Notes: generated from the sequence alone by a model not told the origin. A stretch of DNA of 64,000 nt from Antiquaquibacter oligotrophicus (GCF_020535405.1 NZ_CP085036.1:1116001-1180000); one strand, 5' to 3'. Counted from the stretch's first letter, positions 9,137 through 18,880 are shown. Numbers and translations: made by a program.

Positions 9137-11251
9137 TCAGTCGCCCTTGCTCTTCTGGATGATCTCGTCAGCAACCGCCTTGGGAACTTCCGAGTAACTG
9201 TCGAAGGTCATCGAGTACACGGCACGGCCGGAGGTCTTGGACCTCAGGTCGCCCACGTAACCGAACATCTCCGACAGAGGCACCTTGGCCGTGACGACCT
9301 TGACGCCGGTCGCGTCCTCCATGGACTGAATCTGCCCACGGCGGGAGTTGAGGTCACCGATGACGTCACCCATGTACTCCTCGGGAGTACGCACCTCGAC
9401 CGCCATGAGCGGCTCGAGAAGCACGGGGTTTGCCTTACGAGCGGCCTCCTTGAAGGCCATCGAGCCGGCGATCTTGAACGCCATCTCCGACGAGTCGACG
9501 TCGTGCGCCGCACCGTCGAGGAGGAGTCCCTTGACACCGACCATCGGGTAGCCAGCGAGGACACCGACGGCCATGGCCGCCTGGAAGCCCGCGTCGACCG
9601 ACGGGATGTACTCGCGCGGAACACGACCACCGGTGACCTTGGACTCGAACTCGTAGATCTTGTCCGCCGTGACCTCGAGAGGCTCGAGCGAGATCTGGAC
9701 CTTCGCGAACTGGCCAGAACCACCGGTCTGCTTCTTGTGCGTGTAGTCGTGCTTGTCGACAACGCGGCGGATCGTCTCGCGGTAGGCCACCTGGGGCTTA
9801 CCGACGTTCGCCTCGACGTTGAACTCGCGCTTCATGCGGTCGACCAGGATGTCGAGGTGGAGCTCGCCCATTCCCTTGATGACCGTCTGGCCGGTGTCCT
9901 GGTTCTGCTCGGTGCGGAACGTCGGGTCCTCTTCGGCGAGCTTCTGGATGGCCGTGCCGAGCTTCTCCTGGTCGGCCTTGGTTTTCGGCTCGATGGCGAC
10001 CTCGATCACGGGCTCCGGGAACGTCATCGACTCGAGGACGACCTGGTTGTTCAGGTCGCTCAGGGTGTCACCGGTGGTGGTGTCCTTGAGTCCGATGACC
10101 GCGTAGATGTGGCCGGCGGTCACACTCTCGACGGGGATCTCCTTGTTGGCGTGCATCTGGAAGATCTTGCCGATGCGCTCCTTCTTGCCCTTCGTCGAGT
10201 TGGCAACCTGGCCACCCGACTCGAGGCGTCCGGAGTAGACGCGGATGAAGGTGAGTCGACCGAAGAACGGGTGAACGGCAACCTTGAAGGCGAGCGCCGC
10301 GAAGGGCTCCTCCGCCTTGGGGTGACGCTCGATCTTCTTCTCCTCGTCGCGAGGGTCGGTGCCCTCGGTCGCCGGCACGTCGAGCGGGCTCGGCAGGAAG
10401 TCGACGACGGCGTCCAGCATCGGCTGAACACCACGGTTCTTGAACGCGGAACCACAGAGGACCGGGTAGATCTCGCTTGCCACGGTGAGCTTGCGGATGC
10501 CCGCCTTGATCTCGGCGACCGTGAGCTCCTCACCAGCGAAGTACTTCTCGAGCAGCGCGTCGTCGGTCTCGGCGACGGTCTCGAGGAGCACCTGGCGGTA
10601 CTCGTTTGCCTTGTCGACGAGATCGGCAGGGATCTCCTCGACCTCGTACTTGGCACCCATGGTCACGTCGCCCTTGGCGTCGGACGGCCACACCAGGGCA
10701 CGCATCTCGACGAGGTCGACAACACCAACGAAGGCGCTCTCGGAGCCGATGGGGAGCTGGAGAACCAGCGGCTTGGCGCCGAGCTTGTTGATGATCGTGT
10801 CGACCGTGAAGTAGAAGTCGGCACCGAGCTTGTCCATCTTGTTGACGAAGCAGATGCGCGGAACGTCGTACTTGTCGGCCTGACGCCACACGGTCTCGGA
10901 CTGGGGCTCAACACCCTCCTTGCCGTCGAACACGGCAACAGCGCCGTCGAGCACGCGAAGCGAGCGCTCCACCTCGACGGTGAAGTCGACGTGACCGGGG
11001 GTGTCGATGATGTTGATCTGGTTCTTGTTCCAGAAACACGTCACAGCGGCAGAGGTGATCGTGATGCCACGCTCCTGCTCCTGCTCCATCCAGTCAGTCG
11101 TCGACGCACCGTCGTGCGTCTCGCCGATCTTGTGGTTGACGCCCGTGTAGAACAGGATGCGCTCTGTCGTGGTGGTCTTACCGGCATCGATGTGCGCCAT
11201 GATGCCGATGTTGCGGACCTTCTTGAGGTCGGTGAGCACGTCCTGTGCCAC
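9137..11251 (-). CDS. fusA: Translation elongation factor G
   Basis: The 704-residue GTPase drives ribosomal translocation. The N-terminus carries the G1 motif [15 protein letters not shown], followed by DTPGHVDF and NKMDK; the later domains II-V include the conserved GMGELHLDI and [11 protein letters not shown] stretches. Length is normal. The start is a GTG at 11251 with AAGGAA a few bases upstream. It is the third gene of the str operon, 83 bases after rpsG, with a strong hairpin in the gap. Confidence 0.99.
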   Translation of the reverse strand: MAQDVLTDLKKVRNIGIMAHIDAGKTTTTERILFYTGVNHKIGETHDGASTTDWMEQEQERGITITSAAVTCFWNKNQINIIDTPGHVDFTVEVERSLRVLDGAVAVFDGKEGVEPQSETVWRQADKYDVPRICFVNKMDKLGADFYFTVDTIINKLGAKPLVLQLPIGSESAFVGVVDLVEMRALVWPSDAKGDVTMGAKYEVEEIPADLVDKANEYRQVLLETVAETDDALLEKYFAGEELTVAEIKAGIRKLTVASEIYPVLCGSAFKNRGVQPMLDAVVDFLPSPLDVPATEGTDPRDEEKKIERHPKAEEPFAALAFKVAVHPFFGRLTFIRVYSGRLESGGQVANSTKGKKERIGKIFQMHANKEIPVESVTAGHIYAVIGLKDTTTGDTLSDLNNQVVLESMTFPEPVIEVAIEPKTKADQEKLGTAIQKLAEEDPTFRTEQNQDTGQTVIKGMGELHLDILVDRMKREFNVEANVGKPQVAYRETIRRVVDKHDYTHKKQTGGSGQFAKVQISLEPLEVTADKIYEFESKVTGGRVPREYIPSVDAGFQAAMAVGVLAGYPMVGVKGLLLDGAAHDVDSSEMAFKIAGSMAFKEAARKANPVLLEPLMAVEVRTPEEYMGDVIGDLNSRRGQIQSMEDATGVKVVTAKVPLSEMFGYVGDLRSKTSGRAVYSMTFDSYSEVPKAVADEIIQKSKGD

Positions 11252-11285
11252 GGGGGTTCCTTACTGTCGGGGGTGGGTTGACTGG

Positions 11286-11324
11286 TCGGGCCAGTCGAGA
11301 CCGTGTCGATCTCGACTGGCCCGA
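11286..11324 (-). other. Strong hairpin in the rpsG-fusA spacer
   Basis: A perfect 15-base-pair stem with a 9-base loop lies directly after the rpsG stop. There is no T-run after it on the minus strand, so it is more likely an RNA-processing, partial-termination or attenuation element setting the ratio between ribosomal proteins and elongation factors (inference). Confidence 0.6.
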
Positions 11325-11334
11325 TCGACGTCTT

Positions 11335-11805
11335 TTACCAGCGGTAGTGCGCGAAGGCGCGGTTGCTCTCGGCCATCTTGTGGGTGTCCTCGCGGCGCTT
11401 GACCGCGGCACCGAGGCCGTTCGAGGCGTCGAGAATCTCGTTGGTGAGTCGCTCGGTCATCGTCTTCTCGCGGCGCGACTTGGCGTAGCTCGTGAGCCAG
11501 CGAAGGGCGAGGGTGTTGGCGCGGTGCGCCTTGACCTCAACCGGCACCTGGTACGTCGAGCCACCGACGCGGCGGGACTTGACCTCGAGGGTCGGGCGCA
11601 CGTTGTCGAGCGCCTTCTTGAGCGTGACAACGGCATCCTGACCGGTCTTGGCAGAGACCTGCTCGAGTGCACCGTAAACGATGCGCTCGGCGAGGCCCTT
11701 CTTGCCGTCGAGGAGGATCTTGTTGACGAGCTGGCTGACGATGGGGGCGCCGTAGACGGGGTCTGCGACGACCGGGCGCTTGGGAGCTGGACCCTTACGA
11801 GGCAT
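11335..11805 (-). CDS. rpsG: 30S ribosomal protein S7
   Basis: The 156-residue protein begins [12 protein letters not shown] and matches the standard S7 length and pattern; S7 nucleates assembly of the 30S head and binds near the decoding exit channel. The ATG at 11805 overlaps the rpsL stop codon by one base (TAATG), so translation of the two genes is coupled. A longer open frame runs upstream through rpsL in another frame; the start is fixed by homology and the coupling. Confidence 0.98.
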   Translation of the reverse strand: MPRKGPAPKRPVVADPVYGAPIVSQLVNKILLDGKKGLAERIVYGALEQVSAKTGQDAVVTLKKALDNVRPTLEVKSRRVGGSTYQVPVEVKAHRANTLALRWLTSYAKSRREKTMTERLTNEILDASNGLGAAVKRREDTHKMAESNRAFAHYRW

Positions 11806-12179
11806 TACTTCTTCTCCATCTTCGCGCCGTAGCGGCTGCGAGCCTGCTTGCGGTTCTTGACTGCCTGGGTGTCGAGGGCGCCGCGGACGATCTTGTAACG
11901 AACGCCGGGGAGGTCCTTCACACGACCACCGCGAACGAGCACCATCGAGTGCTCCTGCAGGTTGTGGCCCTCGCCGGGAATGTAGGCGGTGACCTCGGTG
12001 CCGTTGGAGAGCTTGACACGGGCGACCTTGCGCAGAGCCGAGTTCGGCTTCTTGGGCGTGGTCGTGTAAACGCGGGTGCAAACGCCGCGCTGCTGCGGGT
12101 TGGAACGAAGGGCGGGAGCCTTGGTCTTGGTGACCTTCGGCGTACGTCCCTTGCGCACCAACTGCTGAATGGTGGGCAC
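11805..12179 (-). CDS. rpsL: 30S ribosomal protein S12
   Basis: This 124-residue decoding-centre protein begins at a GTG at 12179 ([11 protein letters not shown] follows the initiator). The residues at which classical streptomycin-resistance changes arise are in the usual state: Lys in TTPKKPNS and Lys in GGRVKDLPG. It is the first gene of the str operon, preceded by a leader of about 200 bases and a good promoter candidate. An in-frame extension upstream is open but lacks homology. Confidence 0.98.
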   Translation of the reverse strand: MPTIQQLVRKGRTPKVTKTKAPALRSNPQQRGVCTRVYTTTPKKPNSALRKVARVKLSNGTEVTAYIPGEGHNLQEHSMVLVRGGRVKDLPGVRYKIVRGALDTQAVKNRKQARSRYGAKMEKK

Positions 12180-12384
12180 TACTTGACTCCTTGTAATTGC
12201 TGCACGGTGACAGCGGGTTGATGTTTGAGCATCCGACCCGGCGCGCACCGGCCCTGAGGGCCGTGGCTGCTGGGTATGCCGTGGGGGCCGCCCGGTGGGC
12301 GAATCCCGGTGATGTGGAGTGTCGTTCCCTATCGAGACCCGGGAGGGCACACGACATGGGCGCGACAAAGCGCACACCCGATCG

Positions 12385-12413
12385 AGAATAGCCCCAGCAA
12401 GCCCGCCGGTCAA
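12385..12413 (-). promoter_or_regulatory. Promoter for the str operon
   Basis: The minus strand reads TTGACC (12408-12413), a 17-base spacer, then TATTCT (12385-12390), a close match to the vegetative sigma consensus. It implies a leader of about 200 bases before rpsL. The leader (12180-12378) holds small G+C-rich hairpins such as CGGCCCTGAGGGCCG but no recognised riboswitch. Confidence 0.65.
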
Positions 12414-12462
12414 CTGATTCCGCTCCGGGCGGACGGGGCATCACCCGATATTCACGGGAGGT

Positions 12463-12906
12463 TCACATCGCGTCGCGGCCATCGCGCGCGATGGCCCATG
12501 CGCCGACAACAGCTCCTATCGAGAGTAGGGCAGCCGCGAGGGTGAACGGACTCAGTGCGAAATGGGCCGCCGAGACAACGACGGTCGCGATGGATGCCCG
12601 GATGAGGGAGTACCCGATGGCCCCCGCGATAACGATCGCGGCGAAGCATCCGATACCGGTCACGACGGCGCGACCCCACGGCCCGCGCAGGGCTGCAACC
12701 CCGCGGCATCCCGACCACGTCACGAGCCCTGCCGCCACCACCATGACGATTCCGAGATAGGGGCCAGCGTCCGGATAGTCAATGACGTCACGGTCGAGGC
12801 CGAGACTGAGGAAACCCGAGACGGCGATGACGGCCGCGAGATAGGTCACCGTCACGAGGACGGGAAGGAGTCTCGAATCAGGGCGCGGGGTATGCGGTGC
12901 GCTCAT
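12463..12906 (-). CDS. Uncharacterised small membrane protein
   Basis: The likely 147-residue product starts MSAPHTPRPDSRLL at 12906 and has four predicted membrane segments (about residues 16-35, 45-65, 75-100 and 110-135) with a short charged C-terminus. I do not recognise a characterised family. The start lies inside the end of the upstream gene (29-base overlap), so the two are almost certainly translated together. The gene stops just upstream of the str operon promoter. Confidence 0.7.
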   Translation of the reverse strand: MSAPHTPRPDSRLLPVLVTVTYLAAVIAVSGFLSLGLDRDVIDYPDAGPYLGIVMVVAAGLVTWSGCRGVAALRGPWGRAVVTGIGCFAAIVIAGAIGYSLIRASIATVVVSAAHFALSPFTLAAALLSIGAVVGAWAIARDGRDAM

Positions 12907-13666
12907 ACTGCGCCTTGGTGTCGGCGACCTCACGTTCCCAGGCGGCGCGGGCCTCAACGTTGCGAGCCGTCACGCGGCGACCGCGGCGGGCGATGAGTGC
13001 TCCCGTCCACAGCGAAACCTCGCGGGCGAGCAGCGCGGCGGTGATGACGATCGGATCGACGAGACCGGCGGCGAACATCGCGGCCGCCTCCTCCGGGGTG
13101 CGGAGGATGACGTTGTTCGTGAGCATGACCGCACCGATGGTGCCGAAGTAGACGACGAGGGCCACGAGGATGCTGCCCAAAATGTAGGCCCACCAGTTTG
13201 CCCGATTCGCGAGAACCACGACCACGGCAAACCCGAGCAGGAAGAACAGCACCGGCAGGTAGATGGTTCCGTTGGCAAGGAAGTCGAAGGAGAACTCCCC
13301 CGTGCGCGACAGGTTGATGAAGGCGACGATCACGATGAAGACGACAAAAAAGATGAGCGCTGATGCCGCGGCGATCGCGATTCCGACACCCCGGTTGCCC
13401 TTCCTCGCGGGAGGCGGAGGAGTGTGGACGTACACGTACTGGGGTTCGGGCGCCACGACGGGCTCGGGCTGCTGCGGTGCGACCGGCTCGGGCTCCTGAA
13501 CCGCAACCGGCTCGGGCTGCGGCTCAACGACGGTGGGGGGCACCGTCACCGGGGGTGCGGTCGCCTCGGGCGGCGAGACGAGAGGTGTCTCCTCGACGAC
13601 GACCGCGTCTTCGATGACCTCGGTCTTCTTCGTTCGCGGCTTCGGCGGTGGCGTCGTCTCGCTCAT
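12878..13666 (-). CDS. Uncharacterised membrane protein with a Pro/Glu-rich cytoplasmic N-terminus
   Basis: The 262-residue product has a low-complexity N-terminal third (about 1-90) rich in Pro, Val and Glu with repeated PEPV-type motifs, then four hydrophobic segments (about 97-120, 132-150, 160-182, 190-225) and a charged tail. Arg/Lys next to the first helix suggests that the N-terminal part is cytoplasmic. No enzymatic motif was found. It is paired with the small membrane protein at 12463-12906. The function is unknown; the location between the pilus cluster and the str operon does not by itself indicate a pilus role, because a terminator lies between them. Confidence 0.75.
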   Translation of the reverse strand: MSETTPPPKPRTKKTEVIEDAVVVEETPLVSPPEATAPPVTVPPTVVEPQPEPVAVQEPEPVAPQQPEPVVAPEPQYVYVHTPPPPARKGNRGVGIAIAAASALIFFVVFIVIVAFINLSRTGEFSFDFLANGTIYLPVLFFLLGFAVVVVLANRANWWAYILGSILVALVVYFGTIGAVMLTNNVILRTPEEAAAMFAAGLVDPIVITAALLAREVSLWTGALIARRGRRVTARNVEARAAWEREVADTKAQYERTAYPAP

Positions 13667-13683
13667 GCGGTCAGCCTAGCAAC

Positions 13684-13726
13684 GGGACGCACCCCGACGT
13701 CAGGGGGATGACGAGGGGGTGCGCCC
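13684..13726 (-). terminator. Terminator of the type IV pilus cluster
   Basis: GGGACGCACCCC pairs with GGGGTGCGCCC (one bulge) across a 20-base loop, 15 bases after the pilO stop. No T-run follows. Confidence 0.6.
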
Positions 13727-13740
13727 GGCTACGGCCCGCC

Positions 13741-14511
13741 CTAGGTGGCGGGAGCTTCTGTGGGAGACGGCTCCTCCGTGTCGGGAGTGAGCACGCCGGT
13801 GTCATCGGTGAGCACGTAGGCGTAGCCGGAGATCGTCGCGCGGGGTGGCTCCCCCGAATCGATCGTGAACGCGGTCACGACAAACGTTCTGTTCATGGAC
13901 TGCAGCGCCCTGGCCATGGCGATCATCTGATCCTGCGCGCCGGAGACCTGGATCTCGACGGGTATGACGATGAACCGGTCGGGCGGCAGCAGCGCGAGAT
14001 CCCCGGGGTCGACGGCGACAACTCCCCCGGCGGGGTCGACGGCGGGATCAGTGGCGGCTGCCGGTTCTTCGGTGGCGGCATCCGAACCCTCGGCGGTTGA
14101 GTCGGTGCCCGAGTCGGTGGCCTCCGCCGGGGCAGCGGCCGAATCGGCCGGAGCATTGACGGCAGGCACGAAGCCGACGGCATCCGATGCCTTGATCGCC
14201 ACGAGCGCGACACCGCTCGCGGTGGCCGCGTTGCCGACCTCGCGAATCAGCTCCGGCATGGCCTCTCTCGGCGGGAGTGCGCTCACGAGGCCGTCGAGGT
14301 CCGCGCGCAGCTGCCCGATGTTCTCGTACTCATTCCGCAAGTCAGCGAGGGTCGCCTCGTGGCCCGCATTCTGCTCCGCCACGGCGGCGCGGTCGTCGTC
14401 ATTGGCCCCGGCCTGGGCGAGAACCGGAGACACGGCGGCGAACCAGCCGAGTACGAGGATCGCCGCGATCGCGATCGAGCCGGCGATAATCCAGATCCGT
14501 CGAGCACTCAT
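13741..14511 (-). CDS. pilO: PilO-like type IV pilus inner-membrane assembly protein
   Basis: The 256-residue protein has one N-terminal membrane helix (about 6-30), a short coiled coil (about 40-75) with Leu/Asp heptads, and a periplasmic-type ferredoxin-like fold ending in a conserved pattern (FIVIPVEIQVSGAQDQM). A Pro/Ala/Asp/Glu-rich insertion (about 125-160) is unusual. PilO pairs with PilN to form the alignment complex that links the PilM ring to the pilus machinery. It overlaps the pilN stop by 4 bases and is the last gene of the cluster. Confidence 0.85.
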   Translation of the reverse strand: MSARRIWIIAGSIAIAAILVLGWFAAVSPVLAQAGANDDDRAAVAEQNAGHEATLADLRNEYENIGQLRADLDGLVSALPPREAMPELIREVGNAATASGVALVAIKASDAVGFVPAVNAPADSAAAPAEATDSGTDSTAEGSDAATEEPAAATDPAVDPAGGVVAVDPGDLALLPPDRFIVIPVEIQVSGAQDQMIAMARALQSMNRTFVVTAFTIDSGEPPRATISGYAYVLTDDTGVLTPDTEEPSPTEAPAT

Positions 14512-15197
14512 TCGCTGACCTCACCTTCGGCGACAACGAGGGCGTCCTTATCCACATAGATCACGAGATTCGACGTGAACACTCCCTCGTTCTCACCCGT
14601 ATCGACGAGCAACACCTCCGCAGCGCCAACGACGTTGGTTGACAGAGACTCGATGAGAGCCGCGGAATCGATGGGCGAACCACTCGAGAACGACGCCTTC
14701 ACGGCGGCGATGCGTGGCCCCTGCAGAGGCACGGTGGGCTGAGGGAACGGCGTCGTGGGTGTCACCGACTGGATATCCACGGTCACGAGCGACATACCGG
14801 CGGGCTGGGATGCGACAACCTGACCGAGGAGGTTCGTCCAGTCGACCTCGGTCGACGTGCCAACGCGCTCCGCGGCCTCGCTCGCCGTCACCCGGGATTG
14901 GATGTGCCGCACCTCGATGAACTCCTGCTGCTGCGCCAGGAGGTCGAGTGTGCGCTCCTGCTCTGCGGCGAGCGCCAACGACGTCTGCATCACGCGAAGT
15001 GTGGCGAAGGCGTAACCACCACCCACCACCACGATGGCGAGGATCGCAAGGAGCAGGATCGTCGACCGGGTGGACCGCATCTTGCGTTGTTCGTGAACCT
15101 CCGGCGGGAGCAGGTCGACCCGGGGAACCGCAGCGACGAAGGCGGGGGCATCCGGGGCCGCGGACGGCTTGCGGGTGAGGACTCGTGTGCCGCTCAT
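14508..15197 (-). CDS. pilN: PilN-like type IV pilus assembly protein
   Basis: The 229-residue product carries the PilN signature PRVDLLPPEV in its cytoplasmic N-terminus (about residues 25-34), the segment that binds PilM, then one membrane helix (about 45-68), a coiled coil and an extracytoplasmic domain. It overlaps pilM and pilO by 4 bases on each side (ATGA junctions), so the three are translationally coupled. Confidence 0.88.
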   Translation of the reverse strand: MSGTRVLTRKPSAAPDAPAFVAAVPRVDLLPPEVHEQRKMRSTRSTILLLAILAIVVVGGGYAFATLRVMQTSLALAAEQERTLDLLAQQQEFIEVRHIQSRVTASEAAERVGTSTEVDWTNLLGQVVASQPAGMSLVTVDIQSVTPTTPFPQPTVPLQGPRIAAVKASFSSGSPIDSAALIESLSTNVVGAAEVLLVDTGENEGVFTSNLVIYVDKDALVVAEGEVSE

Positions 15198-16192
15198 GCT
15201 GCCGTACTCCCCTTCGCGAGGCTGAGCGCCACCGTCATCCGGGTATCGCTCGCTGGGTCTGCCACCTGCGCGGGCAACTGGGTCATCTCGCTGAGGGCGT
15301 TCACGAACCCGCGCAGCTGTGCGCCGCCGCCGGTGACGACAACCCGTGAGATCGCGGTGCCGCGAGAGCTCACGAAGTAGTTGAGTGTGTTGCGAAGCCC
15401 CGTGAGGAGTTGGCCGGCCTCGGTCACGATGATGTCGGCGACCGCTCGCTGGTCCGCTTCGACGGGGCCGAGCGGGATGCCGAGCACCACCTTGGCGCGC
15501 TCCGCCTGCTCGTGAGTGAACTCGGCGCGCTCGACGAGTGCGCGAGTGACATCCTCACCGCCCGCGGGGATGATGCGCACGAACTGGGGAACACCCCCGG
15601 TCGCGATCGTGACGCTCGTGGTGGTCGCGCCGACGTCGATGTAGCCGACCGTTTCGCGACCGCCCGAGTCGGCGAGGAGTCGTGTGAGCGAGAACGGGAT
15701 GAGGTCGACCCCCACTGTCTCGAGCCCTGCCGTTCGCACCGCGGAAACGTTGGCGAGCACCACATCTTTGAGGGCGGCGATCAGCAGCCCGTTGACGACC
15801 GCGCCGTTCTCGCCCATGCCGTGCGAGATCGGGTAGAAGTCGAGAATGGCGCCCGCAGACGGCACCGGCAGAAGGTCCTGCGCTTGGAAGGGCAGCGTCT
15901 CGCGGATCTGATCGAGAGGCATCGATGGCACGGTGAGATCACGAGCGAGCACACGGCTGTTGCCCATCCCGAGCACCACACGCTTGGTCTTGAAACCTCC
16001 CGTGCTCCACAGTCGCTTGAGCGCGGATGCGACGGTGTGCACCTCACGCACCTCGCCGTCGACGATCGCCGTGTCGGGAACCGTCACCTCCGCCGAGCGC
16101 ACAACACGCCCCGACGTACCCACCGGGTTATCGACCTCCACCGCGCGGATTGCGCGATGACCGAAGTCCACCCCCACCACTCTTTTAGCCAC
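15194..16192 (-). CDS. pilM: PilM-like actin-fold ATPase of type IV pilus assembly
   Basis: The 332-residue protein has the actin/FtsA fold motifs: VGVDFGHRAIRAVEV near the start (phosphate 1), YIDVGATTTSVTI (phosphate 2) and VVTGGGAQLRG (adenosine). PilM forms a cytoplasmic ring that binds the N-terminus of PilN. The GTG at 16192 is chosen because AGGGGGAG lies just upstream and homology begins there; the frame stays open 64 codons further but those residues are shadow. The start overlaps the pilD stop by 8 bases. Confidence 0.9.
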   Translation of the reverse strand: MAKRVVGVDFGHRAIRAVEVDNPVGTSGRVVRSAEVTVPDTAIVDGEVREVHTVASALKRLWSTGGFKTKRVVLGMGNSRVLARDLTVPSMPLDQIRETLPFQAQDLLPVPSAGAILDFYPISHGMGENGAVVNGLLIAALKDVVLANVSAVRTAGLETVGVDLIPFSLTRLLADSGGRETVGYIDVGATTTSVTIATGGVPQFVRIIPAGGEDVTRALVERAEFTHEQAERAKVVLGIPLGPVEADQRAVADIIVTEAGQLLTGLRNTLNYFVSSRGTAISRVVVTGGGAQLRGFVNALSEMTQLPAQVADPASDTRMTVALSLAKGSTAA

Positions 16193-17018
16193 CAGCTCCC
16201 CCTGCCAGTCCGATGATGTGTGCGTAGCCCTGCCAGAGGGCGTCGCCGAAGAAGATCCCGATCCACGCGCCGGCGAGCATCCACGGTCCGAACGGCACCG
16301 ACGAACGCCGACCGACGCGCCGCGCGATGAGAAGAACGAGTGCGAACACCCCACCGAGCACAAAGGCCGCGAACGCGCCGACAACGAGCGCCGGCCATCC
16401 GACCCAGGCCGTTGCCAGGCCGAGAAGTGCCGCGAGCTTCACGTCACCCATACCCATGCCGCCGCGCGAGACGAGCGCGAGCGCGAGATAAAAGAGGAAG
16501 AGGGCAGCGCCCCCGACGAGCGCACGGATGATCGCGCCGGGGTCACCGCGCAGGGCTGCTGCGACCGCGAGCAGGACCGCGATGGTGACGAGTGCAGGCA
16601 CAACGATGCGATTCGGCAGCGTCGAGGTGTCCAGGTCGATGAGGGCGAGCGAGACACTCACCGCGGCGAGCGCGAGGAACGCAACGAGAACGACCACGTC
16701 ACTCGCGACACCGAGCGCCGTGGTGGCGGTCGGGAAAAACACGAACGCCACGGGAACAAAAAACAACGCGGTGCCGAGCTCGACGAGCGGGTACCGCGGC
16801 GAGATCGCGGTACCGCAATCCCGGCAGCGACCGCGCAGAATCAGCCACGAAAGCACGGGCACGTTATCGATGGCCCGGATGCCCGCGCCACAGTTCGGGC
16901 AGGCGCTCGGCGGATTCACAACCGAAAGCCGACGTGGCACGCGATATACAACAACGTTGAGGAAGGAGCCGATGAGGGAACCGAGGAGGCCCGCTGCGAC
17001 AAGTGCGACGCCCATCAT
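16185..17018 (-). CDS. pilD: Prepilin peptidase/N-methyltransferase
   Basis: The 277-residue membrane aspartyl protease cleaves prepilin leaders and methylates the new N-terminus. Two CxxC pairs (CPNC at about 41 and CRDC at about 64) mark the zinc-stabilised cytoplasmic domain. The two catalytic aspartates lie in LIDLDTSTLPNR (about 126) and GMGDVKL (about 190). About eight membrane helices are predicted. It overlaps the 17015-18880 gene by 4 bases and pilM by 8 bases, placing it inside the pilus operon. Confidence 0.95.
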   Translation of the reverse strand: MMGVALVAAGLLGSLIGSFLNVVVYRVPRRLSVVNPPSACPNCGAGIRAIDNVPVLSWLILRGRCRDCGTAISPRYPLVELGTALFFVPVAFVFFPTATTALGVASDVVVLVAFLALAAVSVSLALIDLDTSTLPNRIVVPALVTIAVLLAVAAALRGDPGAIIRALVGGAALFLFYLALALVSRGGMGMGDVKLAALLGLATAWVGWPALVVGAFAAFVLGGVFALVLLIARRVGRRSSVPFGPWMLAGAWIGIFFGDALWQGYAHIIGLAGGAGG

Positions 17019-18880
17019 CCGATGTCGTATCTGCTCGTGATGACCGCTGACGTGCTCGACGATCCGGACGTCTGGCCGGGGATCTCGACACCCGGCACGG
17101 TCATGATGGCGCGCTTGATGAGGAGGCCCGAATCGTAGCTGCCGCTACCCGAGTAGATCTGGCCGTCCATGCTGTCCTGCTTGTTCTTGATCTGGACGAG
17201 GCACGGTGTGTAGAGGAAGATGCGCGTCGAGTTGCTCACGAGGAGCTTTTGGAAGTAGAGGGTCGGGCCGCCGGAGCATGTGGGCGAGAGTTGCCCGGGT
17301 GCGCCGGTCGGATCCGGCTGGCTCCAGGTGACTCCCGGCGAGTCGGAGGGGGCGATGACCATAAAGGTCCACGGGCCACCGGACGACGAGATTCTGGTGT
17401 CGTTCTCCCAGTTGACGCCGCGTGGGGCCATGATCGCGAGGTCACCCTTAAGCGTGAGGGAGAGGTTGTTTCCCGGCAGCTTGTCTGTGCACGGCATCTG
17501 AAGGAGAAGCTTCGTTCCCGATGAGTAGTTGCCGATGATCTTGGTGAGTTCGGTCTGCATGGCGTTCCCGCTCGCGCACGCATCAGCGGGAACCACGGGC
17601 TTGACCCATCCGCTCCAATGTTGGGCGATCGCGGTGGAGGTCGACAGGATCTGCGGGAAACCCTGTCGTGGCGGCTTGTTGACGGACACCACTTGCGCCC
17701 GGGTTCCGAGGTTGGTCGAGCCCGACGGTGTGAAGCTCGCCCGCGGGTTGGACACCATGGGCAGAACCGACGGAGCGGTGCATTTGGTCCAATAAGTGCT
17801 GTCCACCGTTTGGCTGCACGTGTTGGATTTGTTGATGTTGTTCTGGGCATTCGAACTCGAGATCGAGCCGTAGACACTCACCTGTCCGGTGACCTTCGAG
17901 CCCAGCATCGTGAGGCCGCCATTGAGCGAGACGACCCCGGCTGGCCGGGGAGTCTCGTCGTTGTTGGGGAGCGTGACGCCATTGCGGGCGTAGAGCGAGC
18001 CGGCAATGGGCGATCCGTTGCTCGCGAGGTTGATTGCCCCGTTGAGAGACCACACCGATCCACACACGTTCGTCGAGCTACCGCTTCCGCAGTTCGAGTT
18101 CGACTTGTTGGTGGTGCTTACGTCCCCGTTAGCGACGACGTTGCCGAGGATGCGGGCCTTGTTGATGGCCGCGGAACCCGCCGCATACACATCACCGGCG
18201 ATGCGGACATCCGACTGCCGTAGGTCGACATTGCCACCCGCCCAGAGGGAGTCCAGTGCCTGGCACGTGTTCTCGATGGTGATGTTGCCCCGCGCAATCA
18301 TCTCCCCCTCGATGCGGTTCTGAGTCATACACGTCAGGTTCCCGTTCGTGTAGACGTCTCCGTCCAAAACCCCCGGAGCCGACCCCTGCACGAGCGAGTC
18401 GTTGGTGAGAACGAGGCTCGACTCGGTGAACACGGCTTGGTCGAGGAGAGCCCCCGACGTTGCGAGAGTAATGGTCGCCTTCGCGCCGATGCGGTGAGTG
18501 TTCGAGCCGATCGCGGCGTACCCGGTCGAGTCGATCGTGGCCGTGGCGGGGCTTCCGGATGCCGAGGTGCTGCACGACAGTGTGGTTCCCGTCGCGCTCA
18601 CATAGGTGATGGTGACGAGGAACGCCGGGTCGGACGAACGCTGATCGCCCTGACACGGGAAGTACCCGCGGTTGAACTCGCCGAGCGCCCACTCGATACC
18701 CGCCTCGGCCGACGCCTTCGACTGCACGCTCGACCGCGAAGTGACGGTGATGCTACTCGCGGCGACGAGCGACGTGCCGATCGCGGTGACAACAACGATG
18801 GAGATCGCGGCGAGGGCCACAACTGTGACGAGGGCCGCGCCCTGGTCGTCGCGCCGGAGCGCGCGGAGAAGCCTCAACAT
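17015..18880 (-). CDS. Prepilin-like protein with a large beta-helix-like passenger domain
   Basis: The 621-residue product starts with a PilX-type leader and helix: DDQG followed by AALVTVVALAAISIVVV (about residues 10-35), without the Glu at position +5 of major pilins. After a first domain with paired cysteines (about 60-130) comes a long repetitive stretch (about 150-330) of short turns such as GDVYTNGNLTC and GDVYAAGSAAINKA, resembling bactofilin or right-handed beta-helix coils. The C-terminal half is Ser/Thr/Pro-rich with several Cys. It overlaps its neighbours by 7 and 4 bases. I infer a pilus-tip or adhesin-type minor pilin. A secreted polymer-forming protein is the alternative. Confidence 0.75.
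   Translation of the reverse strand: MLRLLRALRRDDQGAALVTVVALAAISIVVVTAIGTSLVAASSITVTSRSSVQSKASAEAGIEWALGEFNRGYFPCQGDQRSSDPAFLVTITYVSATGTTLSCSTSASGSPATATIDSTGYAAIGSNTHRIGAKATITLATSGALLDQAVFTESSLVLTNDSLVQGSAPGVLDGDVYTNGNLTCMTQNRIEGEMIARGNITIENTCQALDSLWAGGNVDLRQSDVRIAGDVYAAGSAAINKARILGNVVANGDVSTTNKSNSNCGSGSSTNVCGSVWSLNGAINLASNGSPIAGSLYARNGVTLPNNDETPRPAGVVSLNGGLTMLGSKVTGQVSVYGSISSSNAQNNINKSNTCSQTVDSTYWTKCTAPSVLPMVSNPRASFTPSGSTNLGTRAQVVSVNKPPRQGFPQILSTSTAIAQHWSGWVKPVVPADACASGNAMQTELTKIIGNYSSGTKLLLQMPCTDKLPGNNLSLTLKGDLAIMAPRGVNWENDTRISSSGGPWTFMVIAPSDSPGVTWSQPDPTGAPGQLSPTCSGGPTLYFQKLLVSNSTRIFLYTPCLVQIKNKQDSMDGQIYSGSGSYDSGLLIKRAIMTVPGVEIPGQTSGSSSTSAVITSRYDIG

Noticed and set aside
7489..11281. Long plus-strand frames over tuf and fusA
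   Set aside because: Antisense shadows of highly conserved elongation-factor genes.
11805..12179. Possible streptomycin-resistance changes in rpsL
   Set aside because: Both diagnostic lysines are present.
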